From the NCBI GenBank assembly GCA_041656735.1, contig JBBACY010000022.1, positions 1 to 46,389 of the forward strand: a stretch of 46,389 bases of DNA. Reading direction: 5' to 3'. Below are positions 34,916 through 43,838 of this stretch, in pieces. Made by a program: the position numbers and the translations under genes. The stretch's first letter is position 1. Each line of letters opens with the position of its first letter. The notes beneath the pieces are model-generated. The model was not told the DNA's origin. It was given only the letters and a program-made list of their open reading frames with translations, and searched no databases. This DNA comes from Perlabentimonas sp041656735 (GTDB taxonomy: Bacteria > Bacteroidota > Bacteroidia > Bacteroidales > Tenuifilaceae).

Positions 34916-36658
34916 ATGGAAGTAAAATTTTCTTTAACAAAAAAATTATTCATAGGTTTTGGCCTAATCATAGGCCTTTTCATAATATCGTCAGTGGTAA
35001 CATACGTTATTCTTACCCGTAATGATGATATAAATCGAAAGCTCTCTGAACAGAATACACCTTCGGTTAACCAGCTAACCGAAATTCAAAACTTGGTTTC
35101 CGAGTCGAAATTGCTTATAAAGAACTGGGTTTATATAGACAAACTGCCCGATACTCCCGATAAAAGAAGACTTGAAGAACTTCATAAATCCCTTTATCCT
35201 AATGCGGTAAATGCGATTAAACCTTTAACTGAAAACTGGAGTAATTCTGATCGAAACCTTTTTAAGGAGATCGATAGTCGAATTACTGAAGACCTTTTTG
35301 CCGACCATAAGAATATTATGAGTCAGCTTAGTACGTTCGATAGCTATAACGATTTTCTAATTCTTATGGATGTTGAAGGAATGGTTGAGGCCACGGGCTC
35401 AGTAATGACTACAACGGACCAAATACTCGAAGAGATTGAAACGCTAACGACTAATCAGCGAAGTGAGGCAATTGATGCTTATCGTCAGATTGAATCATCA
35501 ACCTCATTTTTTAGAATTTTTGTTGTAATTGGAGGTCTCTTGGTTGTTTTATTTGGGGTGGGCGTATCGCTTTATATCACAACAACCATTAAGCGTTCTG
35601 TGGGTATCGCTTCTGATGCCATATCGAAGTTAGCTGATGGTGATTTAAAGGCTGATTACGACATTTCGGGTAGCGATGAGATTGCGAAGTTGCTATACGA
35701 TTTGCGCCAAATGATTGGTCGTTTGCGAGGAATTGTTAACTCTATAATTGAGGGTGCCGAAGAAATAACGACTACTAGCATGAACCTAAATAGCATTGCC
35801 CAGGGTATTTCGGGTGGCGCTTCAACTCAAGCCAGCAGCGCCGAAGAGGTGTCGTCATCAATGGAGGAGATGGTAGCCAATATTCAGCAGAACACCGAGA
35901 ATTCGAACAATACGAATAAAATCTCGAATAAGCTAGCTGTTGATATTGAGAAAATTGGGGGTGAATCTGAGAAGAGTATGGACTCGATAAAGAAAATTTC
36001 GGAGCGCATTAATATTGTTAACGATATTGCGTTTCAAACTAACATACTTGCGCTAAACGCTGCTGTTGAGGCCGCTAGAGCAGGTGAGCATGGAAGGGGT
36101 TTTGCTGTTGTAGCAGCCGAAGTGCGAAAGCTGGCCGAGCGGAGCAAGGTTGCCGCCGACGAGATTCTTGTACTTTCTACAGAAAGCGTTTTTAACACCG
36201 AATCGTCGGTTGAGCTAATTCGCGAAATTATACCAGAAATTAAACGAACTTCTGTCCTCATACAGGAGATTACAGCCGGAAGTGTAGAGCAGAGTAATGG
36301 TGCAGAACAGATAAATAATGCCATACAGCAGCTGAATAATGTTACGCAAGAAAATGCGGCTAATGCCGACGTGCTAGTAACTAGCTCTGAGAGAATGAAG
36401 GATGAAGCAGAAAAGCTTAAGGAGCGAATTAGCTTCTTTAAAACTGAAATTAAAAAGGTTTCTTCATCGGTAAAACACATTAAAGAATCGGTTGTGCCTA
36501 AACCAAAATCGAAGAAGACTAGTTTTGAAATGCGAAAAACTGAAAATAAGCCCAACCCAGCACCTTTGAGTACCACAAACTTTAAAAAAGGCGGTGCCAT
36601 TCTTAATATGGGCGGCGGAAATAACCCTAAGGACGACGATGGGTACGAGAAGTTCTAA
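34916..36658 (+). CDS. Methyl-accepting chemotaxis-type receptor with C-terminal pentapeptide
   Basis: 580 aa. TM1 about 9-32; periplasmic helical sensor about 33-197; TM2 about 198-222; HAMP about 223-275; cytoplasmic coiled coil with the highly conserved hairpin tip (INIVNDIAFQTNILALNAAV, about 363-382, followed by AEVRKLAERS). The last 60 residues form a Lys/Pro/Gly-rich linker ending GYEKF, which fits the chemoreceptor pentapeptide pattern x-[HFYW]-x-x-[HFYW] that tethers CheR or CheB. No cheA, cheW or cheR gene is in the window. Co-transcribed with the YfiR gene; converges on siaC-B across a terminator. Confidence 0.93.
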   Translation: MEVKFSLTKKLFIGFGLIIGLFIISSVVTYVILTRNDDINRKLSEQNTPSVNQLTEIQNLVSESKLLIKNWVYIDKLPDTPDKRRLEELHKSLYPNAVNAIKPLTENWSNSDRNLFKEIDSRITEDLFADHKNIMSQLSTFDSYNDFLILMDVEGMVEATGSVMTTTDQILEEIETLTTNQRSEAIDAYRQIESSTSFFRIFVVIGGLLVVLFGVGVSLYITTTIKRSVGIASDAISKLADGDLKADYDISGSDEIAKLLYDLRQMIGRLRGIVNSIIEGAEEITTTSMNLNSIAQGISGGASTQASSAEEVSSSMEEMVANIQQNTENSNNTNKISNKLAVDIEKIGGESEKSMDSIKKISERINIVNDIAFQTNILALNAAVEAARAGEHGRGFAVVAAEVRKLAERSKVAADEILVLSTESVFNTESSVELIREIIPEIKRTSVLIQEITAGSVEQSNGAEQINNAIQQLNNVTQENAANADVLVTSSERMKDEAEKLKERISFFKTEIKKVSSSVKHIKESVVPKPKSKKTSFEMRKTENKPNPAPLSTTNFKKGGAILNMGGGNNPKDDDGYEKF

Positions 36659-36967
36659 CTTTTAGTTTATAGGATACAGCATTGTTTTGGGTAATAATTA
36701 GCGGTTTTAATGCTGCTCTCGAATTTGGTAACTACTATAATTATTAAGGTTTGTTTTGCGGGATTGCCTTCAATGCGAGCAGTTTCTATAGATATGACGA
36801 TTGCCTAGTGAATGTAGGGGATTGATTGGCTTTGATGGCATTTTTAGGTATCACGAATGAAGCGCAAGCGTTCTTACCCTAAGTTTACTAGTTTTATGTA
36901 AACCATTTAAAAAAAGAAAGCCTCTAATTAGGTTAAAAAGAGGCTTTCTGGTTGGTTTCAGGGTTAA
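36659..36967. other. 309-bp spacer between convergent chemoreceptor and siaC-B
   Basis: No gene, tRNA or repeat was recognised. A terminator hairpin lies at its right end (36915-36949). Confidence 0.5.
36911..36949 (-). terminator. Terminator of the siaB-siaC-B operon
   Basis: An 11-bp stem AGAAAGCCTCT / AGAGGCTTTCT (36915-36925, 36939-36949) with a 13-nt loop. On the minus strand a T tract follows the stem, so it mainly ends the siaB-siaC transcript. Confidence 0.75.
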
Positions 36968-37372
36968 TTACGGATTATACGAAATAAACTTAAATGGGTA
37001 GCCGAGCATATCGGACATCTCTTCACCAGACTCTTGAATCTCTTCATCGCCGTCCTCGTAGTACCAGTTTACCTCAACTTCGTTACCTTTCGACTTAAAT
37101 TTCATAAATTCTAACAGAACGTCGAGCAAAAATTTCGACGAAGCCGAGTTAAAGTAAGTCATTTTAAAATTAAGGGTAAGTAACTTTTTATTGAAATCGG
37201 TATTCTGACTAAGAAGATTCTCGCTGTACCCTTCGAGCCATTTTAGGATAGGTCTGAAAAAACCAATTACGTTTTCGGGTCGTGAGAAACCAGATATTTC
37301 AAAAAAATTATTTCCTGGGTCGAAGTTTACTTTAGGCGTAAATTCTGTAGGTTCTATTTGTAGAGCATTCAT
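36968..37372 (-). CDS. SiaC-family regulatory phosphoprotein (DUF1987), paralogue B
   Basis: 134 aa. FFEISGFSRPEN (23-34), acceptor motif YFNSASSKF (73-81) and acidic WYYEDGDEE near 110. Serine (76) stands at the SiaC Thr68-equivalent position. Closest to paralogue A: identical length and no gaps up to the acceptor motif. It follows the SiaB-like gene by 16 bp, the same kinase-substrate pairing as siaB-siaC in Pseudomonas, so this is its most likely kinase partner. Confidence 0.88.
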   Translation of the reverse strand: MNALQIEPTEFTPKVNFDPGNNFFEISGFSRPENVIGFFRPILKWLEGYSENLLSQNTDFNKKLLTLNFKMTYFNSASSKFLLDVLLEFMKFKSKGNEVEVNWYYEDGDEEIQESGEEMSDMLGYPFKFISYNP

Positions 37373-37388
37373 TAAATTAATCTTTTCT

Positions 37389-37892
37389 TTAACAAGAGAT
37401 AATTACGTTAATGGTGAAGTATGAATACTGATTGTTAATTGTTTCAAATTTGTAGCTAATTTTATTTTCAGAAACCTTAGCAATGTTGATTATGCCCAAG
37501 CCTGCACCCCCTTTGGGTGAGACATCACCACTTAGAATGGTAAGTTTATACAGCTCTTTTAAACCCTCCTTATTCAGCGAGTTTACACGGTCAAGTTTCT
37601 CTTTGAGAGGCTCAACTTTAGTATTTAATAAGCTGTTTGAGATGAAAAGAGAGAATTCTTTTTCGTTTAAAAGTAGGGAAAACTTTGGTTGGTATTCGTT
37701 ACTGCTACTTATTATATCTTGATGTTTGTATATGTTTTCGAGACTTTCTACCATAGCCGAGTATACCTTCTTTTTAATGGTAATGGTCATTCCCTGCTTA
37801 TCAACGTATGCTGTCATACGATTTAGCAAAAAACCAATCTCTTCGTAGCTCAATGGGCCAAAGTGCGCTAAAATGTTTTCTTGTTGTACCAC
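37389..37892 (-). CDS. SiaB-family protein kinase (DUF6272, GHKL ATPase-like)
   Basis: 167 aa. A compact histidine-kinase-type ATPase fold: N-box MVESLENIYKHQ with Glu49, Asn53 and Lys56-His57, and G-box SPKGGAGLGIINIA (125-138), then a closing beta strand FETINNQYSYFTINVII. SiaB phosphorylates SiaC on a Thr/Ser rather than a His. Start is GTG. It is the only SiaB-like gene in the window for four SiaC paralogues. No PP2C-type SiaA and no GGDEF SiaD adjoins. RsbW/SpoIIAB anti-sigma kinases share the fold, but the adjacent SiaC gene favours SiaB. Confidence 0.82.
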   Translation of the reverse strand: MVQQENILAHFGPLSYEEIGFLLNRMTAYVDKQGMTITIKKKVYSAMVESLENIYKHQDIISSSNEYQPKFSLLLNEKEFSLFISNSLLNTKVEPLKEKLDRVNSLNKEGLKELYKLTILSGDVSPKGGAGLGIINIAKVSENKISYKFETINNQYSYFTINVIISC

Positions 37893-37985
37893 TTGTAGGG
37901 AACTTTCGGTTAATTATCGACTTTCAAAAAATCTTGAAATCATTTACTTCGCATCAAAAAATTGTTATAACATATAGATGTATTA

Positions 37986-37993
37986 CAAATGTA
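37986..37993 (-). promoter_or_regulatory. Possible promoter -7 element of the siaB-siaC-B operon
   Basis: Minus strand TACATTTG, 93 bp upstream of the siaB GTG. No TTG at standard distance. Confidence 0.35.
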
Positions 37994-38011
37994 TTACTTT
38001 TTTATTAAAAT

Positions 38012-38030
38012 AAAAGGGCGAGGCCCTTTT
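38012..38030. terminator. Short GGGC hairpin, possible second terminator
   Basis: AAAAGGGC, 3-nt loop GAG, GCCCTTTT: a perfect 8-bp stem with A and T tracts on both sides, about 70 bp beyond the S46 peptidase terminator. It may be a backup terminator on the minus strand that protects the siaB promoter from read-through. Confidence 0.5.
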
Positions 38031-38099
38031 TGACGATTTTATCTTTAAAATATTTTTAATAGTAGGTGTATTTTGCGTAAAATTCTGATTTTAAAGTAA

Positions 38100-38128
38100 A
38101 AAGGGCGTGACAACCTGCCACGCCCTTT
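38100..38128 (-). terminator. Terminator of the S46 peptidase gene
   Basis: A 10-bp stem AAAGGGCGTG / CACGCCCTTT (38100-38109, 38119-38128). On the minus strand it is followed by a T run interrupted by few bases. The peptidase stop lies 21 bp before it. Confidence 0.75.
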
Positions 38129-38149
38129 CGAATAATTTAATTGAAACGA

Positions 38150-40300
38150 TTATTTAACAATTGTCATTTCATCTATTAAGTGTTTTGCTCCTGCATATTT
38201 ATCAATAATAAATAGGGTGTACCTTATGTCAACGTTAATACAACGCTGTAATTCGGTTTCAAAAACTATATCGCCACTCATAGCCTCCCAGTTTCCGTCG
38301 AAGGCTGTGCCAATTAGTTCACCTTTACCGTTAATAACAGGGCTACCTGAGTTGCCACCGGTGATGTCGTTATTTGAAATAAAGTTTAGAGGCATTTCGC
38401 CGTTCTTTGTGGCATACTGACCGTAATCTTTATTTTGGTGTAGTTCCTTAAGTTTGTTGGGCACAACAAATTCCCAGTTATCAGGGTCTTCTTTTTCCAT
38501 TACCCCTTCTAGGGTGGTGTAGTAGTTGTAGTGTACTCCATCGCGTGGGTAGTAATCAAGCACCTTACCGTAGGTTAGCCTCATGGTAAAGTTTGCATCG
38601 GGGTACATAGGTTGCCCCTCATTCATTTCCATTATTCCGCCAACGTAAAGCCTATGGCCTTTTGCAAAGTTTTTATTGAATTCTGTTAGTTCGCCCCATA
38701 TTGCGCTGGCTTTTTCAACAATAGACGTTGATGCTATGAAAGCAGGATCATTCTCAATCCCTTCAGCTGTTGGGTTATCAAGAAATTTCCAAAGTTTAGA
38801 AGAATCAGCAAACATTGAATTATCGAACATATTGTCGATAAACTTATTGAAATCACCATTGAATTCGTTATTAACTATTGTGAAAACGGTGGGGTGAAAC
38901 TCCTCTTTTACCTTATCGGCATAAAGTTTAAACATTGCCTTGGCAACTTTGCGATCGGTTGGTGCGTTGTAATCCTTATAGAAGCCTCTGGCTGATTGTT
39001 TTAGTTTTTTTGCCTGGCTTTCTATCTCTTCGGTTTTGCCTTCTTTTAGTAACTTTGATAGACCGTTGGCGCGTGAAGCAAGCGAAATAATTTCGGTTCC
39101 TCTAAGCATTGTTTCGCTAAGGTATGTGCTTGCATACATATAGTCGTTACGACCTTCTATTGAAGATTTTATTAGGTCGAGCGCTTCGCCGTAAGTTTTT
39201 GTACGTTTGCTGCTTTCGTTTACCCATTTGGTAAATTTTTCCTGCTCAACACGTTTTTCATCCTCAATTTTTAGCCTTTTCAGCGATTGATTTTGACCAA
39301 TTGAGAACTTCCAATAGTTACTACTACCTGAGTATTTTGATGCGTACTTAATGCGAACCTCATCGCTGGCAAGCATATCTTCAAGTATTATTTCCTGACG
39401 AATGCCCCTAATGAATGAGCGCTGTGCATTGGTTATTTTCTCGGTCTCACCAACCTCCCACGAGGTCATATAGCGAGTTGTACCGCCAGGGTAGCCCATT
39501 ATCATAGAAAAGTCACCTTTTTCAACACCTTTAAGCGAAACGGGTAGGTGGTGCTTAGGTTTGTATGGTGCGTTTTCGGCAGAGTAGTCGGCAGGGTTAT
39601 TGTCCTTGTCGGCGTAAACTCTAAATATGGAGAAGTCACCAGTGTGGCGAGGCCACATCCAGTTATCAGTGTCGGCGCCAAATTTACCAATTGATGAGGG
39701 GGGCGCACCAACCATACGAACATCGTTAAACACTTCGTAAACAAGTAGATAGTACTTATTGCCGCCGTAAAAATTTCTAACAGATGCACGGTAGTGATTA
39801 CCTTCGATTGCTTTGTCTTCAATTCCCTTAGCAATTTTCTCAATTTCTTTGGATCTTTCCTCTTCAGTCATCTTACTTTTAACCTTTTTGGTTACTTGAT
39901 CGGTAACGTCTTCAATGCGAACTAAAAAGGTAACGGATAGCCCTGGTGTGGGTATTTCCTCGTCTAAATTCATTGCCCAGAAACCATCTTTTAGGTAGTC
40001 GTGTTCTGTGCTACTGTGCTTTTGTATTGCGCCATATCCACAGTGGTGGTTGGTTAGTAGCAGGCCTTTATCCGAAATAATTTCGCCTGTGCAGCCCCCT
40101 CCAAAAATAACGATAGCATCTTTCATACTATTGTTGTTAATACTGTAAATATCGTTGGCACTAAGTTCAAGCCCCATGGATTGCATGGTTGCGATATTGT
40201 ACTTTTGCAGGAGCGGCAATAGCCACATCCCCTCATCGGCTTTTGCCATTGAGGCTGCGATTAGGAGAAATCCCAGAAGAAAAATTTTGATTCGTTTCAT
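38150..40300 (-). CDS. S46-family dipeptidyl-peptidase (DPP7-like)
   Basis: 716 aa from MKRIKIFLLGF, which begins a signal peptide ending MAKADEGMW; the frame to 40330 would put ten polar residues in front. Chymotrypsin-fold catalytic set: His86 (LTNHHCGYG), Asp in the DNWMWPRHTGDFSIFR region, and Ser651 (GGNSGSPV). The residue before the NW of FDGNWEAMSGD (669) is Gly; from memory, Gly at this site marks DPP7 (hydrophobic P1) and Arg marks DPP11 (acidic P1). These periplasmic exopeptidases release dipeptides and are typical of Bacteroidota that live on peptides. Single gene with its own terminator. Confidence 0.93.
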   Translation of the reverse strand: MKRIKIFLLGFLLIAASMAKADEGMWLLPLLQKYNIATMQSMGLELSANDIYSINNNSMKDAIVIFGGGCTGEIISDKGLLLTNHHCGYGAIQKHSSTEHDYLKDGFWAMNLDEEIPTPGLSVTFLVRIEDVTDQVTKKVKSKMTEEERSKEIEKIAKGIEDKAIEGNHYRASVRNFYGGNKYYLLVYEVFNDVRMVGAPPSSIGKFGADTDNWMWPRHTGDFSIFRVYADKDNNPADYSAENAPYKPKHHLPVSLKGVEKGDFSMIMGYPGGTTRYMTSWEVGETEKITNAQRSFIRGIRQEIILEDMLASDEVRIKYASKYSGSSNYWKFSIGQNQSLKRLKIEDEKRVEQEKFTKWVNESSKRTKTYGEALDLIKSSIEGRNDYMYASTYLSETMLRGTEIISLASRANGLSKLLKEGKTEEIESQAKKLKQSARGFYKDYNAPTDRKVAKAMFKLYADKVKEEFHPTVFTIVNNEFNGDFNKFIDNMFDNSMFADSSKLWKFLDNPTAEGIENDPAFIASTSIVEKASAIWGELTEFNKNFAKGHRLYVGGIMEMNEGQPMYPDANFTMRLTYGKVLDYYPRDGVHYNYYTTLEGVMEKEDPDNWEFVVPNKLKELHQNKDYGQYATKNGEMPLNFISNNDITGGNSGSPVINGKGELIGTAFDGNWEAMSGDIVFETELQRCINVDIRYTLFIIDKYAGAKHLIDEMTIVK

Positions 40301-40414
40301 TGGATTTAATTTGATTGGGTTAGTATTCAAGATAGATTTGTTAATTACATAGGTTCGATGGTATTTTTATCAAACGGATTAAAGATACAATATTAAGAAT
40401 TTCTTTTAAATATT

Positions 40415-41011
40415 CTAAAGCGGATGCTCGGCGGGTTTTGTTAGCCTAAAAGTTAGCCGATGGTATGGGCTTACCCCATACTTCATTATAGCTTGCCGAT
40501 GCTCACGTGTTGGATACCCCTTATTTTTTTCCCAAAGATACATAGGATATTCCTGCGAAAGGATTGCCATTAGCTCGTCGCGGTAAGTTTTGGCTAGCAC
40601 CGAGGCCGCAGCAATGCTAAGGTATTTAGAGTCTCCTTTCACTATGCAGTGGTGAGGGATGTCTCGATAGGGTTTAAATCGATTTCCATCAATTATTAGG
40701 AAGTTAGGTTCTGTTATCAGCTTTTCAACGGCTTTATGCATAGCTAGTATTGAAGCATTAAGAATGTTTATTTGGTCAATCTCTTGAGGCGAGACAATGC
40801 CTATGGCATAGGCAATTGCGTTTTCTTCAATGTCTGCACGAAGAGTTAGCCGTTGTTTTAGGGTTAGCTGTTTAGAGTCGTTTAGAATAGGGTTTTGATA
40901 GTTTTTTGGTAAAATAGCAGCAGCGGCAACCACCGGACCTGCAAGGCATCCGCGCCCAGCCTCATCGCACCCAGCTTCAAAAATTTTGTTACTATAGTTC
41001 GATTTAAGCAT
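40415..41011 (-). CDS. rnhB: Ribonuclease HII
   Basis: 198 aa. Removes ribonucleotides and RNA of RNA-DNA hybrids. Active-site Asp-Glu in GCDEAGRGCLAGPVV near residue 17, further Asp in LIIDGNRF and SIAAASVLAKTYRDELM. The C-terminus YGVSPYHRLTF is typical. It lies 4 bp after the glycosyltransferase gene and must share its transcript. Confidence 0.97.
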   Translation of the reverse strand: MLKSNYSNKIFEAGCDEAGRGCLAGPVVAAAAILPKNYQNPILNDSKQLTLKQRLTLRADIEENAIAYAIGIVSPQEIDQINILNASILAMHKAVEKLITEPNFLIIDGNRFKPYRDIPHHCIVKGDSKYLSIAAASVLAKTYRDELMAILSQEYPMYLWEKNKGYPTREHRQAIMKYGVSPYHRLTFRLTKPAEHPL

Positions 41012-41015
41012 TTGA

Positions 41016-42149
41016 TTAGCTGAGGGTTTTAATTATTTTATGCATCGCTTGATATAAGATTTCAGCAGTTTTATCCCACGAAAAATAATCTTTCCGCTCT
41101 GCGGATTTCGCTGAGAGGGTTTGTTGTAGCTCCTTGCTGGTTGCTACCTGTTGCATTGCATTGGCAATAGATGGAATGTTAAATGGATCAACTAAAAATG
41201 CTGCATCAGCAACTACTTCGGGTATCGATGTTTTGTTCGATGCAATAATTGGAATGTGGCAGCGCATTGCTTCAACCAAAGGAATACCAAAGCCCTCAAA
41301 GTAGGGTATATAGGTTAGGGCACACGCACTGCCAAGCACTTCTCGAAGCTTTTTAACCTGAAGCCTGCCGGTAAACACAACCCTGCTCTGATCTTCTAAT
41401 CGAGTTAAAGCGTTCTTTATTCCTTTGTTTAAAAACATAGGCTCGCCAACGATAACCATGTAAAAATCGAGGCCGCTTTCCTTTAAAAACAAGTTAAATG
41501 CATCTATTAACCGAGGTACATTTTTTCGTGGGTTTAGCGCACCAACAAAAACAAAGTAGGGCTTTCCGTTAGTTATTTCATTCCTGCAGTTTTGCATTTC
41601 GCTAGGGGTAACTGGTGTATAAGTTAGGTTGGCCCCGTTGTACGCAACAGTTATTTTGCTGGGAGGTATGTTGAAACTTTTACAAATATCGTTTTTTGAG
41701 TATTCACTAACGGTTACAATCTCCGTAGCTTTTTTTGCAAACCGAGGAAAGAAGTATTTGTAGTAGTATCTGGTTAGCAGAGGGATACCCTTGGGGTAAT
41801 GGTGAAAATTTATATCGTGAATAACGCTAAGTGAAGGTATCTTAATTCTTAGAGGAATATAACCATCGGGCGATACGAAGAGGTCAATGTTGCTTCTTTT
41901 TAAAAATCGTTGTACCGATATTTCAAACCAAATGTACCATAAAAAGGGGTGGCGCGCCTGAGGGCTAAGAACGATTGGGGTTATATTCTGCGAAAAGATG
42001 AAATGAGGGTCGGGTTTGCGGTCGAACAAGAAGTAGAATTGATGCTCAGGATGATTATTCGTAATCCTTCGCATGGTTTCGTAAGTAAACCAGCCTATCC
42101 CCTCAAGTTTATCTTTAATCAGAAATCGAGTGTTTACTGCAATCCTCAT
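41016..42149 (-). CDS. Glycosyltransferase family 4
   Basis: 377 aa from MRIAVNTRFLIKDKLEGIG, the normal N-terminus of this family; 34 upstream in-frame residues are a chance extension. GT-B fold marks: GIGWFTYETMRR, HDINFHHYPKG, VSEYSKNDI, YNGANLTYTP, FVGALNPRKNVPRLIDAF and the donor-binding YFEGFGIPLVEAM with E-x7-E spacing. It transfers an activated sugar in surface-glycan assembly. The flippase gene is divergent on the other side, which supports a polysaccharide role. Confidence 0.9.
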   Translation of the reverse strand: MRIAVNTRFLIKDKLEGIGWFTYETMRRITNNHPEHQFYFLFDRKPDPHFIFSQNITPIVLSPQARHPFLWYIWFEISVQRFLKRSNIDLFVSPDGYIPLRIKIPSLSVIHDINFHHYPKGIPLLTRYYYKYFFPRFAKKATEIVTVSEYSKNDICKSFNIPPSKITVAYNGANLTYTPVTPSEMQNCRNEITNGKPYFVFVGALNPRKNVPRLIDAFNLFLKESGLDFYMVIVGEPMFLNKGIKNALTRLEDQSRVVFTGRLQVKKLREVLGSACALTYIPYFEGFGIPLVEAMRCHIPIIASNKTSIPEVVADAAFLVDPFNIPSIANAMQQVATSKELQQTLSAKSAERKDYFSWDKTAEILYQAMHKIIKTLS

Positions 42150-42260
42150 TGTATTTCTTTTTTTATGAAGGCAAAATAGCATAAATTTATGCAAACCATT
42201 CACTAGTTTTGCAAATATTACCATTTTACACCCAAGGATAATTAAAAGCAAACAAAAATA

Positions 42261-43706
42261 TTGAAACGCAAATTTGCAACAAATCTTATTCTACTTCTTC
42301 TTTTAAACCTAGCAATTAAGCCTTTTTGGGTTTTTGGAATAGATAGAACTGTTCAGAATATAGTTGGGGCTAGTGAGTATGGTCTCTTCTTTGCTCTGTT
42401 TAACTTCTCGTTGCTGCTCAATATTTTTCTCGATTTTGGCCTCACAAACTTTAACAACCGATCAATAAGCCAGCACCCCCAACTACTGCCTCGCTACCTA
42501 TCAAATTTAGTGGGTATAAAACTTTTAATGGCAATAGCCTACTTCGTTATTAGTATAACGGCTGCCTATTTTTTAGGATATTCGCAACGACAGTTGGGTA
42601 TGCTTATGGTTTTAGTTGTAAACCAGTTTTTGGCAAGTTTTATATTGTACCTAAGGAGTAATATTAGCGGTTTACAACTATTTAAAACCGATAGCATCCT
42701 TTCGGTTACCGATAGGGTTTTTATGATATTATTGTGTAGCGTAATGCTTTGGGGGCCCTTGCGCAGTGAGTTTAAAATTGAATGGTTTATTTACGCTCAA
42801 ACTATTGCTTACTTGGTAACAACAGCCATTTCCTTAGTTATTGTGGTAAAAAAAGTAAATGTTTTTGTTCCTAGGATTAATCGGATATTTCTTGTCTCAA
42901 TACTAAAAAAAAGTTACCCATATGCTTTACTGGTATTGCTTATGTCGTTTCATTTTAGGGTTGACTCGGTTATGATTGAGCGTTTGCTGCCCAACGGTAA
43001 TTTTCATGCTGGTATTTATGCTCAAGCTTTCAGACTGCTTGATGTTAGCACCATGGTACCTTTCCTGTTTGCCTCGTTATTGCTCCCCATTTTCTCACGT
43101 ATGCTTAAGCAGGGTGAACAAATCATCTCACTACTAGGCTTCTCGGTCCGGCTTTTGTTTGCTGCTTCAATTGTTTTTTCGTTGGTTTGCATTGTTTATC
43201 GCGATTCAATAATGGAGCTGCTTTACGTTAATCACACTGCCGAATCATCTGCTATTTTTGCCACGCTTATGGTGTGCTTTGTGTTTGTTTCTATCTCGTA
43301 CATTTTTGGTACGCTGCTAACGGCAAACGGGAGTCTTTATATTCTTAATATTATTGCCCTAGTAGGGGTTGTTGTAAATGTTGTGCTTAACGTAGTGCTT
43401 ATACCTAGGCATTTTGCCCTTGGTGCGGCAGTCGCAAGCCTCATTACACAGGCTCTAGTTTCGCTTTTACAACTAGGCGTTGCCATAAAAGTTTTTAAAC
43501 TTAGAGTTAAGAAAGCCGAGGTGATAAAGTTCTTGTCACTTTTTGGCGTAACGTATTTGGCCTATTTTACCGTTAACCAATTTAGTGTGCACTGGGTAAT
43601 TGGAGTAGTAATGGTCCTGATTGTTAGCACAATTACAGCATTTGCAGTAAAACTAGTTAGCGTAAAGAATTTGTTTGCCATACTTTTAGAAGGTAGGGGT
43701 TCGTAA
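42261..43706 (+). CDS. Wzx-type polysaccharide flippase (MOP superfamily)
   Basis: 481 aa with about 12-14 membrane helices across its length. The N-terminus NLILLLLLNLAIKPFWVFGI, followed by QNIVGASEYGLFFALFNFS, is the form I recall in Bacteroidota oligosaccharide flippases. The start is TTG at 42261; no ATG in frame would keep that N-terminus. It would move lipid-linked sugar units across the inner membrane. Divergent from the glycosyltransferase gene over 111 bp. Confidence 0.88.
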   Translation: MKRKFATNLILLLLLNLAIKPFWVFGIDRTVQNIVGASEYGLFFALFNFSLLLNIFLDFGLTNFNNRSISQHPQLLPRYLSNLVGIKLLMAIAYFVISITAAYFLGYSQRQLGMLMVLVVNQFLASFILYLRSNISGLQLFKTDSILSVTDRVFMILLCSVMLWGPLRSEFKIEWFIYAQTIAYLVTTAISLVIVVKKVNVFVPRINRIFLVSILKKSYPYALLVLLMSFHFRVDSVMIERLLPNGNFHAGIYAQAFRLLDVSTMVPFLFASLLLPIFSRMLKQGEQIISLLGFSVRLLFAASIVFSLVCIVYRDSIMELLYVNHTAESSAIFATLMVCFVFVSISYIFGTLLTANGSLYILNIIALVGVVVNVVLNVVLIPRHFALGAAVASLITQALVSLLQLGVAIKVFKLRVKKAEVIKFLSLFGVTYLAYFTVNQFSVHWVIGVVMVLIVSTITAFAVKLVSVKNLFAILLEGRGS

Positions 43707-43727
43707 TTTATTTTGGTGTAATCGGTA

Positions 43728-43758
43728 TTGTTTATTCGCATTTTTTTGTTTAGTTTTG
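43728..43758 (+). promoter_or_regulatory. Bacteroidota-type promoter of siaC-C/siaC-D
   Basis: TTG at 43728-43730, 20-bp spacer, TAGTTTTG at 43751-43758. Start of transcription near 43765 would leave a leader of about 74 nt before the ATG at 43839. Confidence 0.55.
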
Positions 43759-43838
43759 ATAATTTAAAACCAAAATGTTATATTAAAATCAAAGCAAACG
43801 ATAACAAGTTTCAACTTCCTGTTACAAATAGTTAAACC

